64,000 nucleotides of DNA from contig NZ_JAJIRP010000005.1 in the NCBI RefSeq assembly GCF_025717555.1, positions 62,001 to 126,000 of the forward strand. The letters are read 5' to 3'. The position numbers and the translations under genes are program-made. Positions 47,365 through 56,647 of this stretch are shown piece after piece; position 1 is the first letter of the stretch, and each line of letters starts with the position of its first letter. Source of the DNA: Paucibacter sp. B2R-40 (GTDB lineage: Bacteria; Pseudomonadota; Gammaproteobacteria; Burkholderiales; Burkholderiaceae_C). A model generated the notes under the pieces. That model made no database searches. It was given only the letters and a program-made list of their open reading frames with translations, and was not told the origin of the DNA.

Positions 47365-47388
47365 ATGGCCGCTTAGATGGCCGCTTAA
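47353..47388 (+). repeat. Triplicated 12-bp repeat carrying the stop codon of the EAL-GGDEF gene
   Basis: ATGGCCGCTTAG at 47353-47364 and 47365-47376, then ATGGCCGCTTAA at 47377-47388, are in one frame. The first copy encodes the last three residues Met-Ala-Ala and the stop. The two later copies give redundant in-frame stops. Confidence 0.95.
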
Positions 47389-47396
47389 GCATTCGG

Positions 47397-48629
47397 TCAG
47401 GGCGCCAGAAACAGCTCCTGCAAATCATTGAGGAAATCAAAGCCGCGTGGCGTGGCGGCCAAACGGGCGCTATCCTGTTCCAGCAGACCCTTGGCGCGCG
47501 CCGCTTCCAGCGCCTTGGCGATGCTGGACGGCGGCAACCCGGTGCGTTCCAAGTAAGAACTCAGCGGCACGCCTTCGCGCAGCCGCAAGGCATTGAGCAT
47601 GAACTCGAACGGCAGCTCGGCGCGGCTGACTTCGTTCTCGTTCGACACCGCCGCGCCCTCGGCCGCCTTGCTCATATAGGCAGCCGGCTCGCGCCAACGC
47701 ACCTGACGCAGGACCCGGTGCGGGAATGACAGCTTGCTGTGCGCACCGGCGCCAATGCCGAGATAGTCGCCGAACTGCCAGTAGTTCAGGTTGTGCGCGC
47801 AGCGATGGCCGGCGCGACCGAAGGCCGATACCTCGTAACGTTCCAACCCCACGGCACCGGTGCTGGCGGTGATCAGGTCCAGCATCTCGCTGGCCAAATC
47901 GGCATCCGGCAAATGCGCGGGCGGCGCGGTCGCAAAGCGGGTATTGGGCTCGATTGTCAGGTGATAGACCGACAGATGCGGCGGCTTGAAAGCCAAGGCC
48001 GTACTCAACTCAGCATCAAGCTCAGCGAGTGTTTGCCCGGGCAAGGCATACATCAAATCGATATTGAAGGTCTCGAAGGCCTGCGCCGCTTCGGCAATCG
48101 CCGCCTTGGCCTGCTCTGCGCTGTGGACGCGGCCCAAAGTCTTCAGCTTGGCATCATCAAAGCTCTGCACACCAATCGACAAGCGCGTAACGCCGGCGGC
48201 GCGAAAGCCCTTGAAACGGTCGCGCTCGAAAGTGCCCGGATTGGCTTCCAGCGTGATCTCGCAGCCCGGCTCCAACGGCAGCCGGGCGCGCAGGTCGGAG
48301 ATTAGTTCGGCGATCTGCTCGGGCGCGAACAGGCTCGGTGTGCCGCCGCCGATGAAGATGCTGACCACCGGCCGGCCCCAGATCAAGGGCAGCGCAGCCT
48401 CCAGATCCAAGCGCAGAGCGGCCAGATAGGCGCGCGCCGTTTCCACCGACAGCTGCTTGCTGACGGGCGCATCGCCCGCGGAAGCCAAAGGAATGACCTT
48501 GCCGTTTGACCCCGGCAGCTCATGCGAATTGAAGTCGCAATAAGGGCATTTGCGCAGACACCAGGGCAGATGCACATAGAGCGACAGCGGCGGCAATGCA
48601 GCCAAGCTCAAGGTGCCGGGTCGCATCAT
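47397..48629 (-). CDS. hemW: HemW-like radical SAM protein (haem chaperone)
   Basis: This 410-residue radical SAM protein has YVHLPWCLRKCPYCDFNSHE with the CxxxCxxC cluster motif, IFIGGGTPSLF, TLEANPGT and RLSIGVQSFDDAKLKTLGR. The C-terminal part FEFMLNALRLREGV matches HemW. HemW inserts haem into proteins; the lack of the extra HemN cysteines argues against coproporphyrinogen oxidase. ATGs at 48629 and 48626 are possible; both lie just after the rdgB stop. It is the last gene of rph-rdgB-hemW. Confidence 0.93.
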   Translation of the reverse strand: MMRPGTLSLAALPPLSLYVHLPWCLRKCPYCDFNSHELPGSNGKVIPLASAGDAPVSKQLSVETARAYLAALRLDLEAALPLIWGRPVVSIFIGGGTPSLFAPEQIAELISDLRARLPLEPGCEITLEANPGTFERDRFKGFRAAGVTRLSIGVQSFDDAKLKTLGRVHSAEQAKAAIAEAAQAFETFNIDLMYALPGQTLAELDAELSTALAFKPPHLSVYHLTIEPNTRFATAPPAHLPDADLASEMLDLITASTGAVGLERYEVSAFGRAGHRCAHNLNYWQFGDYLGIGAGAHSKLSFPHRVLRQVRWREPAAYMSKAAEGAAVSNENEVSRAELPFEFMLNALRLREGVPLSSYLERTGLPPSSIAKALEAARAKGLLEQDSARLAATPRGFDFLNDLQELFLAP

Positions 48630-48639
48630 ATGCAAAACT

Positions 48640-49245
48640 TCAGCCAAGGTGCCAGGCCTCGCGCATCTGCTGAGCCAAGTCGGCGGCCGCCAGGGCCCGG
48701 TGACTTTGGGCGTTCTTCTCGGCGGCACTGAGTTGCGCGACGCTGCGGCCCAAGGCTGGAATCCACATCAAGGGGTCATAACCGAAGCCAGCTTCGCCTT
48801 GGAGCGCGGGCAAGATCTGGCCCTGCCAACGGCCCACGGCAATCAAGGGCTCAGGGTCGGCCGCTGATCGAACCGCCACCAGCGCGCAAACGAAACGCGC
48901 GCCCCGCTCGCTCAAACCAACCATTTGCTCCAGCAGTACACGGTTATTGTCCGCATCTGATTTGGGCTGACCGAACAGCGTCGCATAACGCGCCGAAAGC
49001 ACACCGGGCGCACCGGCCAAGGCCTCAACCGCCAGGCCGGAATCGTCGGCCAAGGCAGGCAAGCCACTCAGTCGGGACGCATGGCGTGCCTTGGTCAAGG
49101 CGTTTTCGACAAAGGTCTCAAACGGCTCCTCTGCCTCCGGAATGCCAAGCGAGCCCTGCGTTAGCAGCTTGACGCCCAAGGGCGCGAACAAGGCCTGCAG
49201 CTCGGCAAGCTTCTTGGCGTTATTGGAGGCCAGCACCAGATCCAT
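48640..49245 (-). CDS. rdgB: XTP/dITP pyrophosphatase (RdgB)
   Basis: This 201-residue enzyme removes non-canonical purine nucleoside triphosphates. LVLASNNAKKLAEL near the N terminus, PFETFVENALTKARHASRLSG, LADDSGLAVEAL, GAPGVLSARYA, GEAGFGYDPLMW and SAAEKNAQSHRALA are the family blocks. The ATG at 49245 starts 2 bp after the rph stop; a TTG at 49251 is less likely. Confidence 0.95.
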   Translation of the reverse strand: MDLVLASNNAKKLAELQALFAPLGVKLLTQGSLGIPEAEEPFETFVENALTKARHASRLSGLPALADDSGLAVEALAGAPGVLSARYATLFGQPKSDADNNRVLLEQMVGLSERGARFVCALVAVRSAADPEPLIAVGRWQGQILPALQGEAGFGYDPLMWIPALGRSVAQLSAAEKNAQSHRALAAADLAQQMREAWHLG

Positions 49246-49247
49246 TT

Positions 49248-49985
49248 TCAAAGCCCTAAAGCCAGTCGCTGCGCAGCCAGCAATTCGCCAATGCCCTGCT
49301 CGGCCAGGTCCAGCAAAGCATTCATTTCCCGGCGGCTGAAAGCCACGCCTTCGGCCGTGCCCTGCAACTCGACGAAGCCGCCAGCAGCGGTCATAACCAC
49401 ATTCATATCGGTGTCGCAGGCCGAGTCTTCGGTGTATTCGAGATCGAGCATCGGAGTCCCGTCAACGATGCCGACCGAGATCGCCGCCACCGCGTCACGG
49501 ATCGGCGACTGCCTGATTTTTCCCTGGGCCAGCAGCCAGCTCACCGCATCATGGGCGGCCACATAGGCGCCGGTGATGGCGGCGGTACGGGTGCCGCCAT
49601 CGGCCTGTATCACATCGCAATCCAGCGCGATCGTGCGCTCACCCAGCAGACTCAAATCAAACACGCAGCGCAAGGAGCGGCCAATCAGGCGTTGTATCTC
49701 TTGCGTGCGGCCACTTTGCTTGCCGCGTGCGGCCTCGCGGTCGCTGCGGGTGTGGGTCGCGCGCGGCAACATGCCGTACTCGGCGGTGACCCAGCCTTGG
49801 CCGGAGCCACGCTTATGCGGCGGCACTTTTTCTTCGACAGAAGCGGTGCACAAGACCTTGGTCCCGCCAAATTCGATCAGCACCGAGCCTTCGGCATGGC
49901 AGGTGTAGTTGCGGGTGATGGTCACCGCACGCAAGGCATTGGCAGCGCGGCCGCTGGCGCGCGCAGCGTTCTTTTCAACAGTCAT
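49248..49985 (-). CDS. rph: Ribonuclease PH
   Basis: This 245-residue phosphorolytic exoribonuclease trims tRNA 3' ends. The catalytic core is visible: [75 protein letters not shown] and [19 protein letters not shown]. The ATG at 49985 is preferred over a TTG one codon upstream. It is the first of rph-rdgB-hemW; the PP2C gene precedes it by 11 bp on the same strand. Confidence 0.96.
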   Translation of the reverse strand: MTVEKNAARASGRAANALRAVTITRNYTCHAEGSVLIEFGGTKVLCTASVEEKVPPHKRGSGQGWVTAEYGMLPRATHTRSDREAARGKQSGRTQEIQRLIGRSLRCVFDLSLLGERTIALDCDVIQADGGTRTAAITGAYVAAHDAVSWLLAQGKIRQSPIRDAVAAISVGIVDGTPMLDLEYTEDSACDTDMNVVMTAAGGFVELQGTAEGVAFSRREMNALLDLAEQGIGELLAAQRLALGL

Positions 49986-49996
49986 CAATTTCTCTC

Positions 49997-50956
49997 TCAG
50001 GATTTTTTCTTGGCCGTGCTTTCATTGGCGCGGGCTCGTTCATTGCCGAGGCGAATGGCCTCCTTGATCTCACGCACCGAGCGGTCGATCTCGGCCTCAT
50101 CCATCTCGAAGCGTCGGTCAGCGCCGTCGACCCCGTCGCGCCCTTGAATCGTTGAAGCAAAGCCTCGGTCTTCCAAGGCCTGCGTCGACACGGAGGCGGA
50201 TTCCTCACCCGCATCGGCGTCACCGACCCCGTCCCATTCCAGCGCCAGCACGGTCACATTGTCGCAACGCGGCCCGCCATTGCGAAGCGCCTGCTCGACC
50301 AACTCGGGCACCGCATCGGAGATCGGGCGGGAGGCCAGCTGCTCGGTGATGATGTCGTCCGTGACCGTGCCCCACAAGCCATCCGAGCACAGCAGCAAAC
50401 GGTCGCCGGTTTCCAGCAACATGGGGCCGTGGATATCCACCATGGGCTTGCCCGGGCTGCCCAGGCAAGTGAACAGCACATTGCGGTTGAAGCCCTCGGC
50501 GGCGCTTGAAACCCGCCCCAAGGCCGCTTGTAGCTCGATATAGGAATGATCGCGCGTGCGGGCAATCAGCTTGGACGCGCGCACCAGGTACAAGCGCGAA
50601 TCACCGCAATGCGCCCAATAGGCTTTGCGCCCTTGCAGCACGCAGGCCACGATGGTGGTGCGCGGCGTATCCGACATGCCCTTGTCGGCCGCATAGCGCA
50701 GCAATTGCTGCTGGGCGATCAGAATGGCGTCCTGCAAGAACGCCGCCGGATCGGCCAGCGCCGGTTTGGCTTCGCGTTGAAATATTGCCGCCAGCGTCTG
50801 CAAGGCCAGTTGCGCAGCGACCTCCCCCTCGGGGTGGCCGCCCATGCCGTCGGCCAGCGCGAACAGGCCGGCCTCACGGGTGTAGCAATAGCCCATGCGG
50901 TCTTCATTTTTCTCGCGCCCGCCGCGCCGGCTGACCTGATAGGTGGTGAACCTCAC
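49997..50956 (-). CDS. PP2C-type Ser/Thr protein phosphatase, GTG start
   Basis: This 319-residue phosphatase has the PPM motifs: [50 protein letters not shown] and [14 protein letters not shown], covering the metal-binding aspartates. The C-terminal 60 residues are acidic and not conserved. The start is the GTG at 50956, with a GGAGG site 6 bases upstream; the frame stays open further up but that sequence is repeat-like. It probably antagonises the Ser/Thr kinase encoded just upstream on the same strand. Confidence 0.92.
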   Translation of the reverse strand: MRFTTYQVSRRGGREKNEDRMGYCYTREAGLFALADGMGGHPEGEVAAQLALQTLAAIFQREAKPALADPAAFLQDAILIAQQQLLRYAADKGMSDTPRTTIVACVLQGRKAYWAHCGDSRLYLVRASKLIARTRDHSYIELQAALGRVSSAAEGFNRNVLFTCLGSPGKPMVDIHGPMLLETGDRLLLCSDGLWGTVTDDIITEQLASRPISDAVPELVEQALRNGGPRCDNVTVLALEWDGVGDADAGEESASVSTQALEDRGFASTIQGRDGVDGADRRFEMDEAEIDRSVREIKEAIRLGNERARANESTAKKKS

Positions 50957-50971
50957 GAAAGCCTCCGACGG

Positions 50972-51007
50972 GCCGCCCCGAGGGGGCTTTGCGCTCCCTC
51001 GGGCGGC
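50972..51007. repeat. Imperfect hairpin repeat between the kinase and phosphatase genes
   Basis: GCCGCCCCGAGGG (50972-50984) and CCCTCGGGCGGC (50996-51007) form a stem with one bulged C. Similar GC-rich intergenic hairpins are, from memory, common and repeated in Comamonadaceae genomes. It sits between the kinase stop and the phosphatase GTG, so it may affect the ratio of the two proteins. Confidence 0.6.
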
Positions 51008-51035
51008 AGCGAACGAAAGTGAGCGAGGGGGCTCA

Positions 51036-52004
51036 TCAAGCTTTTGCTCCGGTCTTGAGGTTTTCAAGTTGCAGCTTGAGGCGCTCACTGAAGCTCAGCT
51101 TGGTGTAGCGCCGCTCGGTCTCGCGCGCCAACTCCTTCTGCAAGGAAAACACGCTCTGCGGGCGCGCCAAGGGGTCCAGCGACATGCACCATTCGGCCAC
51201 TTCGATCATATTGTCGGAGTAGACATTGCGCAGCCTTGACAGGCTCAGCGCCAGGCGGTCTTTCTCAAGTCGCTGCGGTGCATCGTTCGGCGGATAGCCT
51301 TGCATACAGGCGTAGATGCAAGCGCCGATCGCGTAGATATCGGTCCAAGGGCCTAAAGCACCATCTCGGCGGTACATCTCAGGCGCAGCAAAGCCCGGCG
51401 TGTACATCGGCCGAATGAAATTGCCTTCTTTGGACAGTACCTCGCGCGCTGCGCCAAAGTCCAGCAACACCGCCTTGTTTTCATTGGTGATGAAGATATT
51501 GGCCGGCTTGATGTCCAGGTGCAGCATCTTGTGCTGATGCACGATGCGCAGGCCGCGCAGGATCTCGTCGAACAAGCTGCGGATGGTGGACTCGCGAAAG
51601 ACCTTGTCGCGCTTCATATCACGCGCCGTCACGATGAAGTCTTGCAAGGTGTCACCCTGCAAGTAATTCATTACCATGTAGACGGTTTCGTTCTCGCGCA
51701 AAAAGTTGAGAACCGACACCACGCTGGGGTGCGAGATCTGCGCCAGCGAGCGGCCTTCTTCAAAGAAGCTTTTCAGCCCAAGCCGGTAGAGCGGCTGCTT
51801 CTCGGGCCGCACACGCGGCGTCAACTCGCCCGGCGAGCGCTCCGCCAAGCTCGAAGGCAGGTATTCTTTCAGGGCGACGAGGTGGTGTTCGGGGTCTTCG
51901 GCGAGGTAAACCACGCCGAATCCACCTGCTGCCAGTCGTTTGATGATCTGGTAGCCTCCCACCACGGTACCTGCAGGCAGGGGCGCCGGTTTAGGCTTTG
52001 ACAT
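51036..52004 (-). CDS. Hanks-type Ser/Thr protein kinase
   Basis: This 322-residue protein has a full kinase fold and no membrane helix. The glycine loop is LAAGGFGVVYLAE (about 24-36), the catalytic lysine is in LVALKEYL, the catalytic loop is HLDIKPANIF and the metal loop LLDFGAARE. PGFAAPEMYRRDG is the activation/APE region. It should phosphorylate Ser/Thr of unknown partners. The ATG at 52004 is divergent from yicC. The PP2C gene lies 79 bp downstream on the same strand. Confidence 0.93.
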   Translation of the reverse strand: MSKPKPAPLPAGTVVGGYQIIKRLAAGGFGVVYLAEDPEHHLVALKEYLPSSLAERSPGELTPRVRPEKQPLYRLGLKSFFEEGRSLAQISHPSVVSVLNFLRENETVYMVMNYLQGDTLQDFIVTARDMKRDKVFRESTIRSLFDEILRGLRIVHQHKMLHLDIKPANIFITNENKAVLLDFGAAREVLSKEGNFIRPMYTPGFAAPEMYRRDGALGPWTDIYAIGACIYACMQGYPPNDAPQRLEKDRLALSLSRLRNVYSDNMIEVAEWCMSLDPLARPQSVFSLQKELARETERRYTKLSFSERLKLQLENLKTGAKA

Positions 52005-52038
52005 AATCGAGTTTTATCTACTACTTACCGGACGCTAG

Positions 52039-52974
52039 ATGCCAGTCTACAGCATGACAGGATATGCCAGCGCCAGCTCGCAGCCCTCCGCCCCCAGTGA
52101 AAACACCGGGGTCTCCCCTCCCATCAGCCAGGCCGCTCACACGGCGGTGACGGTCGAACTGCGCTCGGTCAACGGACGCTTCCTCGACCTGGGATTCCGT
52201 ATGCCGGAGGACTTGCGCGGGCTGGAGCCGGCCTTGCGTGAATTGCTGACGGGCAAACTCAAGCGCGGCAAGGTCGAGTTGCGCATCAACACCCAGCGCG
52301 ATGTGGAGGGCTCGTGGCCGCAGCCGCAGTCCGATCAATTGAACCGTTTGTCACGCCTGGAAGGTACGGTGCAAAACTGGCTGCCCAAGGCCCAGCCACT
52401 GTCGGTGCATGAAGCCTTGCAGTGGTGCAAGGGCGGCGGCTCAGCGACCGAGAAACTCGATGAACCGGCGATGGAAGCGGCACGCAAATGCGTGGACGGC
52501 CTGCTGGAAGCGCGCGAACGCGAAGGCGAAAAGCTGGTCGCCATCCTGATGGAGCGCGTGATCAAGTTGCGTGAACTGGCGGACGCGGCCGAGCCGATGT
52601 TGCCCGCCATCGTGCAGCGCCAGCAACAGCGCTTTCTTGAACGTTGGCAAGAAGCGCTGGCCAGCACCGGCGCGGCGCAGACCATTCCCGAAGAAAACCT
52701 GAAAGAGCGCGCGCTCAATGAAGCAGCGGCTTACGCGATCCGCATTGATGTGGCCGAAGAATTGGCGCGTCTGCGCGCGCATCTGGAAGAGATCGCGCGC
52801 CTCTTGAAAAAAGGCGGCGAAATCGGCAAACGCCTGGACTTCCTGATTCAAGAATTGCACCGCGAGGCCAACACCCTGGGCTCCAAGGCTGCTGCGCTGG
52901 AACTGACCAATATCTCGGTCGAGATGAAAGTCGCCGTCGAACAATTGCGCGAGCAAGTGCAGAACATTGAGTAG
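52039..52974 (+). CDS. yicC: YicC-family endoribonuclease
   Basis: This 311-residue protein begins MPVYSMTGYASASS and continues with VELRSVNGRFLDLGFRMPEDL and LKRGKVELRI, all typical of YicC. The C-terminal half has DFLIQELHREANTLGSKA, with ELTNISVEMKVAVEQLREQVQNIE at the end. YicC is an endoribonuclease in E. coli with roles in stress and RNA turnover. It diverges from the Ser/Thr kinase gene. Confidence 0.95.
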   Translation: MPVYSMTGYASASSQPSAPSENTGVSPPISQAAHTAVTVELRSVNGRFLDLGFRMPEDLRGLEPALRELLTGKLKRGKVELRINTQRDVEGSWPQPQSDQLNRLSRLEGTVQNWLPKAQPLSVHEALQWCKGGGSATEKLDEPAMEAARKCVDGLLEAREREGEKLVAILMERVIKLRELADAAEPMLPAIVQRQQQRFLERWQEALASTGAAQTIPEENLKERALNEAAAYAIRIDVAEELARLRAHLEEIARLLKKGGEIGKRLDFLIQELHREANTLGSKAAALELTNISVEMKVAVEQLREQVQNIE

Positions 52975-53095
52975 GGTTTGCGGGCGGCTCAGCAAGTAAA
53001 GAGCCCCCTCCCCGTCGATGATTGTCGCGGCCAGCTTCTCCAAGGACCCTCGGTGGAGTTGCGCCTCTACCAAGTTTTGCCAAGCTGGCGCCGCC

Positions 53096-54337
53096 TCAGA
53101 AGCCGGAGGCGGCCAGCGCGGCATCGATTTGCGCCATCAGCGCCACATGGTAAGAGTCGCTGGCTTGCTCCTCGGCTTTGTTCATCAACACCGCATAGCT
53201 GCTGCCCGAGGGCAGTTGCCGGATGATGCTGGTCGTGCCCGGCAGCTCACCGAAATGAAAACCATCATGAGTCTGGCCGGCCAAGGGCAAGCCGTTGCCG
53301 GCCATATCGACGCCGCTGGCACTCGTCTGCAAGGTATAGCGCGAGGCGAACAGGGCCAGCGCCCGGGCGGTGGTCAGACTGCTGACCGCCGCGACCCAGT
53401 TGCTGCCGTTGAGCGTGCCGTCTTGGGCGCTGACCGTCTTGCCGGGCTGGTAGATGCTGGGGGCGCTCTGCCCCGTCAGGTAGTTGGGCTCGCGTGCGTC
53501 GCGCTGACTGAGCGGCGAGTTCGCGAGCTTGAAATCGTCCGCCGACACGCCGAGCGGCTTCAAGAGTTGCGCCTGCACAAAGCCGACATAGTCTTGCTGG
53601 CTGGCCCGCTCAACGATACGCCCGAGCAACATATAGCTGGTGCTGGAATAGGCGGTCTGCGTTCCCGGCGTGAAGTCCAGTGGCCGGCGCAGCCAGTAAC
53701 GCAAGTCATCGTCGCTGCTGGGCGGTGTGTTGAGCCCCAAGCTCTGCTGGACCTGCGCTTCCAAATGGTCGAGGTCCAGCCCATTGTGCAAGCGGCGATC
53801 CCAGCCGGCCTGATGGGCAATCAGATGCGCAATGCTGATGTCCTGAACACGCGGGTCGGTGTCGGCCGAGAGCAGGTCCGCACTCAGCCAGCAGGGGGCA
53901 TTGCGGCCCGAGCAAAACACATGATCGCTCAGACTCAGGCGGCCTAGCGCAGCCAATTGCTGAATCGCCGCCGCTGTGACCGGCTTGACCACACTGGCCG
54001 TGACCATCAGCGCGTCAGCCGGCAAAGCCCGCTGCTGTGTCGCGTCCAGATAGCCATAGCCCTTGTCGTGCACGACGCGGCCATCTTTGCCTATCACCGC
54101 CAGGCTCAGCGCGCTGACGCCCTTGGCCGTCATGAATCCGGCAATGAGCTGGTCCAGGCCAAGACTCAAGGCCGTGTTGCTTGCCGCCACGGGGCCGCTG
54201 GTGGCAGGCAGAGGCTGCGCTGCCTCAGGCGCGCTGGAGCCGCCACAGGCGCTCAGCAAATGGGCCAGGCAGACCGCCATGCCCAGCGTCTTGCCCAAGG
54301 TCTTTCCTAAGAGGCGCGCGGTGAAAGTGAAAGCCAT
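53096..54337 (-). CDS. Beta-lactamase-fold serine hydrolase, predicted lipoprotein
   Basis: This 413-residue protein has a lipobox (HLLSAC near residue 31), so it should be anchored in a membrane. The class C-like fold has the SxxK nucleophile in TASVVKPVTAA and a second motif YSSTSYMLLG, where the usual YxN is YSS. A GFHFGELPG segment lies near the position of the third motif, without a clear KTG. It may be an esterase or peptidase rather than a true beta-lactamase. The ATG at 54337 was chosen because it precedes the lipoprotein signal. It diverges from a two-component pair across 112 bp. Confidence 0.86.
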   Translation of the reverse strand: MAFTFTARLLGKTLGKTLGMAVCLAHLLSACGGSSAPEAAQPLPATSGPVAASNTALSLGLDQLIAGFMTAKGVSALSLAVIGKDGRVVHDKGYGYLDATQQRALPADALMVTASVVKPVTAAAIQQLAALGRLSLSDHVFCSGRNAPCWLSADLLSADTDPRVQDISIAHLIAHQAGWDRRLHNGLDLDHLEAQVQQSLGLNTPPSSDDDLRYWLRRPLDFTPGTQTAYSSTSYMLLGRIVERASQQDYVGFVQAQLLKPLGVSADDFKLANSPLSQRDAREPNYLTGQSAPSIYQPGKTVSAQDGTLNGSNWVAAVSSLTTARALALFASRYTLQTSASGVDMAGNGLPLAGQTHDGFHFGELPGTTSIIRQLPSGSSYAVLMNKAEEQASDSYHVALMAQIDAALAASGF

Positions 54338-54449
54338 ATCGAGTTCCGGTTTGCATTGATGATTCACTTTATAAAAAGCCAGCTTTGGATTTGCTTTAGC
54401 GCGTGTTTGCCCTGCCGCCGTGGGGCGCAAGCCTGGATACAGTGCGTGC

Positions 54450-55109
54450 ATGCATTTGCTGATCATTGAAGACGACCTGGACCTAGGAGCTGGCCTACAG
54501 CAGGCGCTGAAGGCCAATGGCCTGAGCAGCACCTGGCTGCGCCGGGCGATAGACCTGCCCGAGGATTTCGACGGCCTCAGCATCGACTGTGTGCTGCTCG
54601 ATCTGAGCCTGCCCGACGCCGAGGGCCTGAACCTGCTGGCCGCCTGGCGCAGCCGCGGCATGCACACACCGGTCATCGTCATCACCGCGCGCTTCGGGCT
54701 TGACGACCGGCTGGCCGGTTTGGACGGTGGCGCCGATGACTTCATCCTCAAACCCTTCGCCATGGCCGAGCTGATCTCGCGCATCCATGCCGTGTTGCGC
54801 CGCTATGCGCGCCAGGCGAGCGAAGTCTGGCAGCTCGGCAGTCTGGAGATCGAACCGCAGCGCTTTCAGGCCCGCCTGCAGGGCGAGACGCTGGAGCTTT
54901 CTCGGCGCGAATTCAGGCTGCTGCTGGAATTGGCGCGCGAACCCGGCGCCGTGCTGGCCAAGAGCGATTTGGCCCAGCGCATGGCGCCGCTGGGTGACCC
55001 GCTGGACGCCGGCACGATAGAGGTTCATATCTTCAATCTGCGCCGCAAGATCGGCCCGCAGCGCATCCAGACGGTGCGCGGTGTCGGCTATTTTCTGGAT
55101 TGCGCATGA
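54450..55109 (+). CDS. OmpR-family response regulator
   Basis: This 219-residue protein has a receiver (LLIIEDDLDLGAGLQQAL; phosphoacceptor aspartate in CVLLDLSLPDAEGL; lysine in FILKPFAMAEL). A winged-helix DNA-binding domain ends IEVHIFNLRRKIGPQRIQTVRGVGYFL. It resembles the QseB/PmrA group. The ATG at 54450 begins MHLLIIEDD. Its stop overlaps the histidine kinase start (ATGA), so the two form one unit. Confidence 0.94.
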   Translation: MHLLIIEDDLDLGAGLQQALKANGLSSTWLRRAIDLPEDFDGLSIDCVLLDLSLPDAEGLNLLAAWRSRGMHTPVIVITARFGLDDRLAGLDGGADDFILKPFAMAELISRIHAVLRRYARQASEVWQLGSLEIEPQRFQARLQGETLELSRREFRLLLELAREPGAVLAKSDLAQRMAPLGDPLDAGTIEVHIFNLRRKIGPQRIQTVRGVGYFLDCA

Positions 55110-56584
55110 CTGAGCGCAGAACTGTTGCTGCACCAGCTGAGCCGGCAGCCAGCAAGGCCCGGCCACGCTGGCTCAGGGCCCTGCTGGCGCGCTGGCAACC
55201 CAGCCTGGTGCGGCGGGTGATGCTGGCCATATTCTTGGCCTATGCCTTGACTTGGCTGGCCCTGGTAGGCTTTGACTTCATGCGCCGCAGCGACACCGAG
55301 CGCATCAGCGAAGGCATGCAGGCCTTCATGCGCTACCAGTCCGAGGCGTTGGACCAGATGCCGACTGCGGCCGAGGCCTATGCCTTCACCCTATCGCTGG
55401 AACGCGAGTTCAACCGCAGCCGGCGCGAGTTCGAGCAGCCTGACGCGCTGATGGAGTTGCAGGACCATGCTGGCGGTCGCGTGTTCTGGATGCGCCGCGA
55501 GCCCCTGAGGGGCGACGCTCAAGAAGTGAAGCGCTGGCAGCATCAGGGGCGCGAGCATTTGCTGTTCCGCCAGGACGGCGCGCGCTGGTCCTTCCTGTTG
55601 GCTTATCCGATCCCTCTGTTCTCCGATGTCGTGCGTGAAATCGGTGGGCAGCTGAATGTGCGCCTCTTGATCAGCTTGCCTTGCTTGATGTTGCCGATTT
55701 GGCTGGCGGTGTCGCGCGGCTTGTTGCCGCTGCGCCGCTTGTCGGAGCGACTGGCCCGGCGCCGACCCAACGACCTCAGTCCTTTGCGCTTTGATGCTCC
55801 CTATCGCGAGCTCAAGCCCTTGACGGCTGCGTTGGACCGCTTGTTCGAACAGCTGACGCAAAAGCAAGCCAGTGAGCGAGGCTTTGTGCGGGACGCCGCC
55901 CATGAGTTGCGCACGCCGCTGGCGGTGATCGCGGCCCATGTCAATGTGTTGGCGCTGGCCGAGGCCCCCGCGCAACGCGCGCAGGCCGAGTTGCAAGTCA
56001 ATGCCGCGATCGCCAGGGCCGCGCATCTGAGCCAGCAATTGCTGGACTTGAGTCGACTCGAAGGCCTGGCGCCCCTGCCAGCCGAGGCCCTTGATGTTGC
56101 CGCGCTGGTGCGTCAGGTGCTGCGGCAGGTATTGCCCTTGGCCTTGGCCAAAGGACAGCAATTGGCGCTGGACGCGCCGCAGCAACTGCTGTTTGAGGTC
56201 AATCGCCATGGCTTGCAAACGGTGCTGATCAATCTGCTGGACAACGCCATTCGCTACTGCCCTGCGGGCGCCGAGCTGCAGATTGTTTTGCAGTCCAAGC
56301 GATCAGGGTTTGATGACACGCTCAGTTTGAGCGTCAGCGACGATGGCCCGGGCATCCCGGTCGAGGAGCGCGAGCGTGTGTTCGAGCGCTTTTATCGCGG
56401 CGCAGGCCAAGCCAGCGGCGGCGGCGCCGGCCTGGGTCTGGCCATCGTGCGCCAAGCAGCCGAACACATGGATGGAGAAGTCGAGCTGAGCGAAGGCCCA
56501 GGCGGCTTGGGCTGCTGTTTTACGCTGCGCTGCGTCAGACCTGCAAGCGCGGGCGCTCAGCCGACTCCCCAAGCCGAGCTTTGA
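55106..56584 (+). CDS. Sensor histidine kinase (QseC-like)
   Basis: This 492-residue kinase has two membrane helices (about 38-60 and 190-212) flanking a periplasmic sensor of about 130 residues, then HAMP. The phosphoacceptor is in FVRDAAHELRTPLAV near residue 260. The ATPase region has NLLDNAIRYC, VSDDGPGIP and GAGLGLAIVRQAAEHMDG. It is the partner of the regulator just upstream and likely works with the divergent beta-lactamase-like lipoprotein gene; that link is inference. Confidence 0.93.
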   Translation: MTERRTVAAPAEPAASKARPRWLRALLARWQPSLVRRVMLAIFLAYALTWLALVGFDFMRRSDTERISEGMQAFMRYQSEALDQMPTAAEAYAFTLSLEREFNRSRREFEQPDALMELQDHAGGRVFWMRREPLRGDAQEVKRWQHQGREHLLFRQDGARWSFLLAYPIPLFSDVVREIGGQLNVRLLISLPCLMLPIWLAVSRGLLPLRRLSERLARRRPNDLSPLRFDAPYRELKPLTAALDRLFEQLTQKQASERGFVRDAAHELRTPLAVIAAHVNVLALAEAPAQRAQAELQVNAAIARAAHLSQQLLDLSRLEGLAPLPAEALDVAALVRQVLRQVLPLALAKGQQLALDAPQQLLFEVNRHGLQTVLINLLDNAIRYCPAGAELQIVLQSKRSGFDDTLSLSVSDDGPGIPVEERERVFERFYRGAGQASGGGAGLGLAIVRQAAEHMDGEVELSEGPGGLGCCFTLRCVRPASAGAQPTPQAEL

Positions 56585-56647
56585 GTGCCAATGCGGTTCA
56601 CAAGTGGAGCTGATTTGGCCGCAACCACATCCCACCGGACTTGAAAT

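Noticed and set aside
47397-48629. Oxygen-independent coproporphyrinogen III oxidase (HemN)
   Set aside because: The sequence follows HemW, a haem chaperone-type radical SAM protein, and lacks HemN extras.
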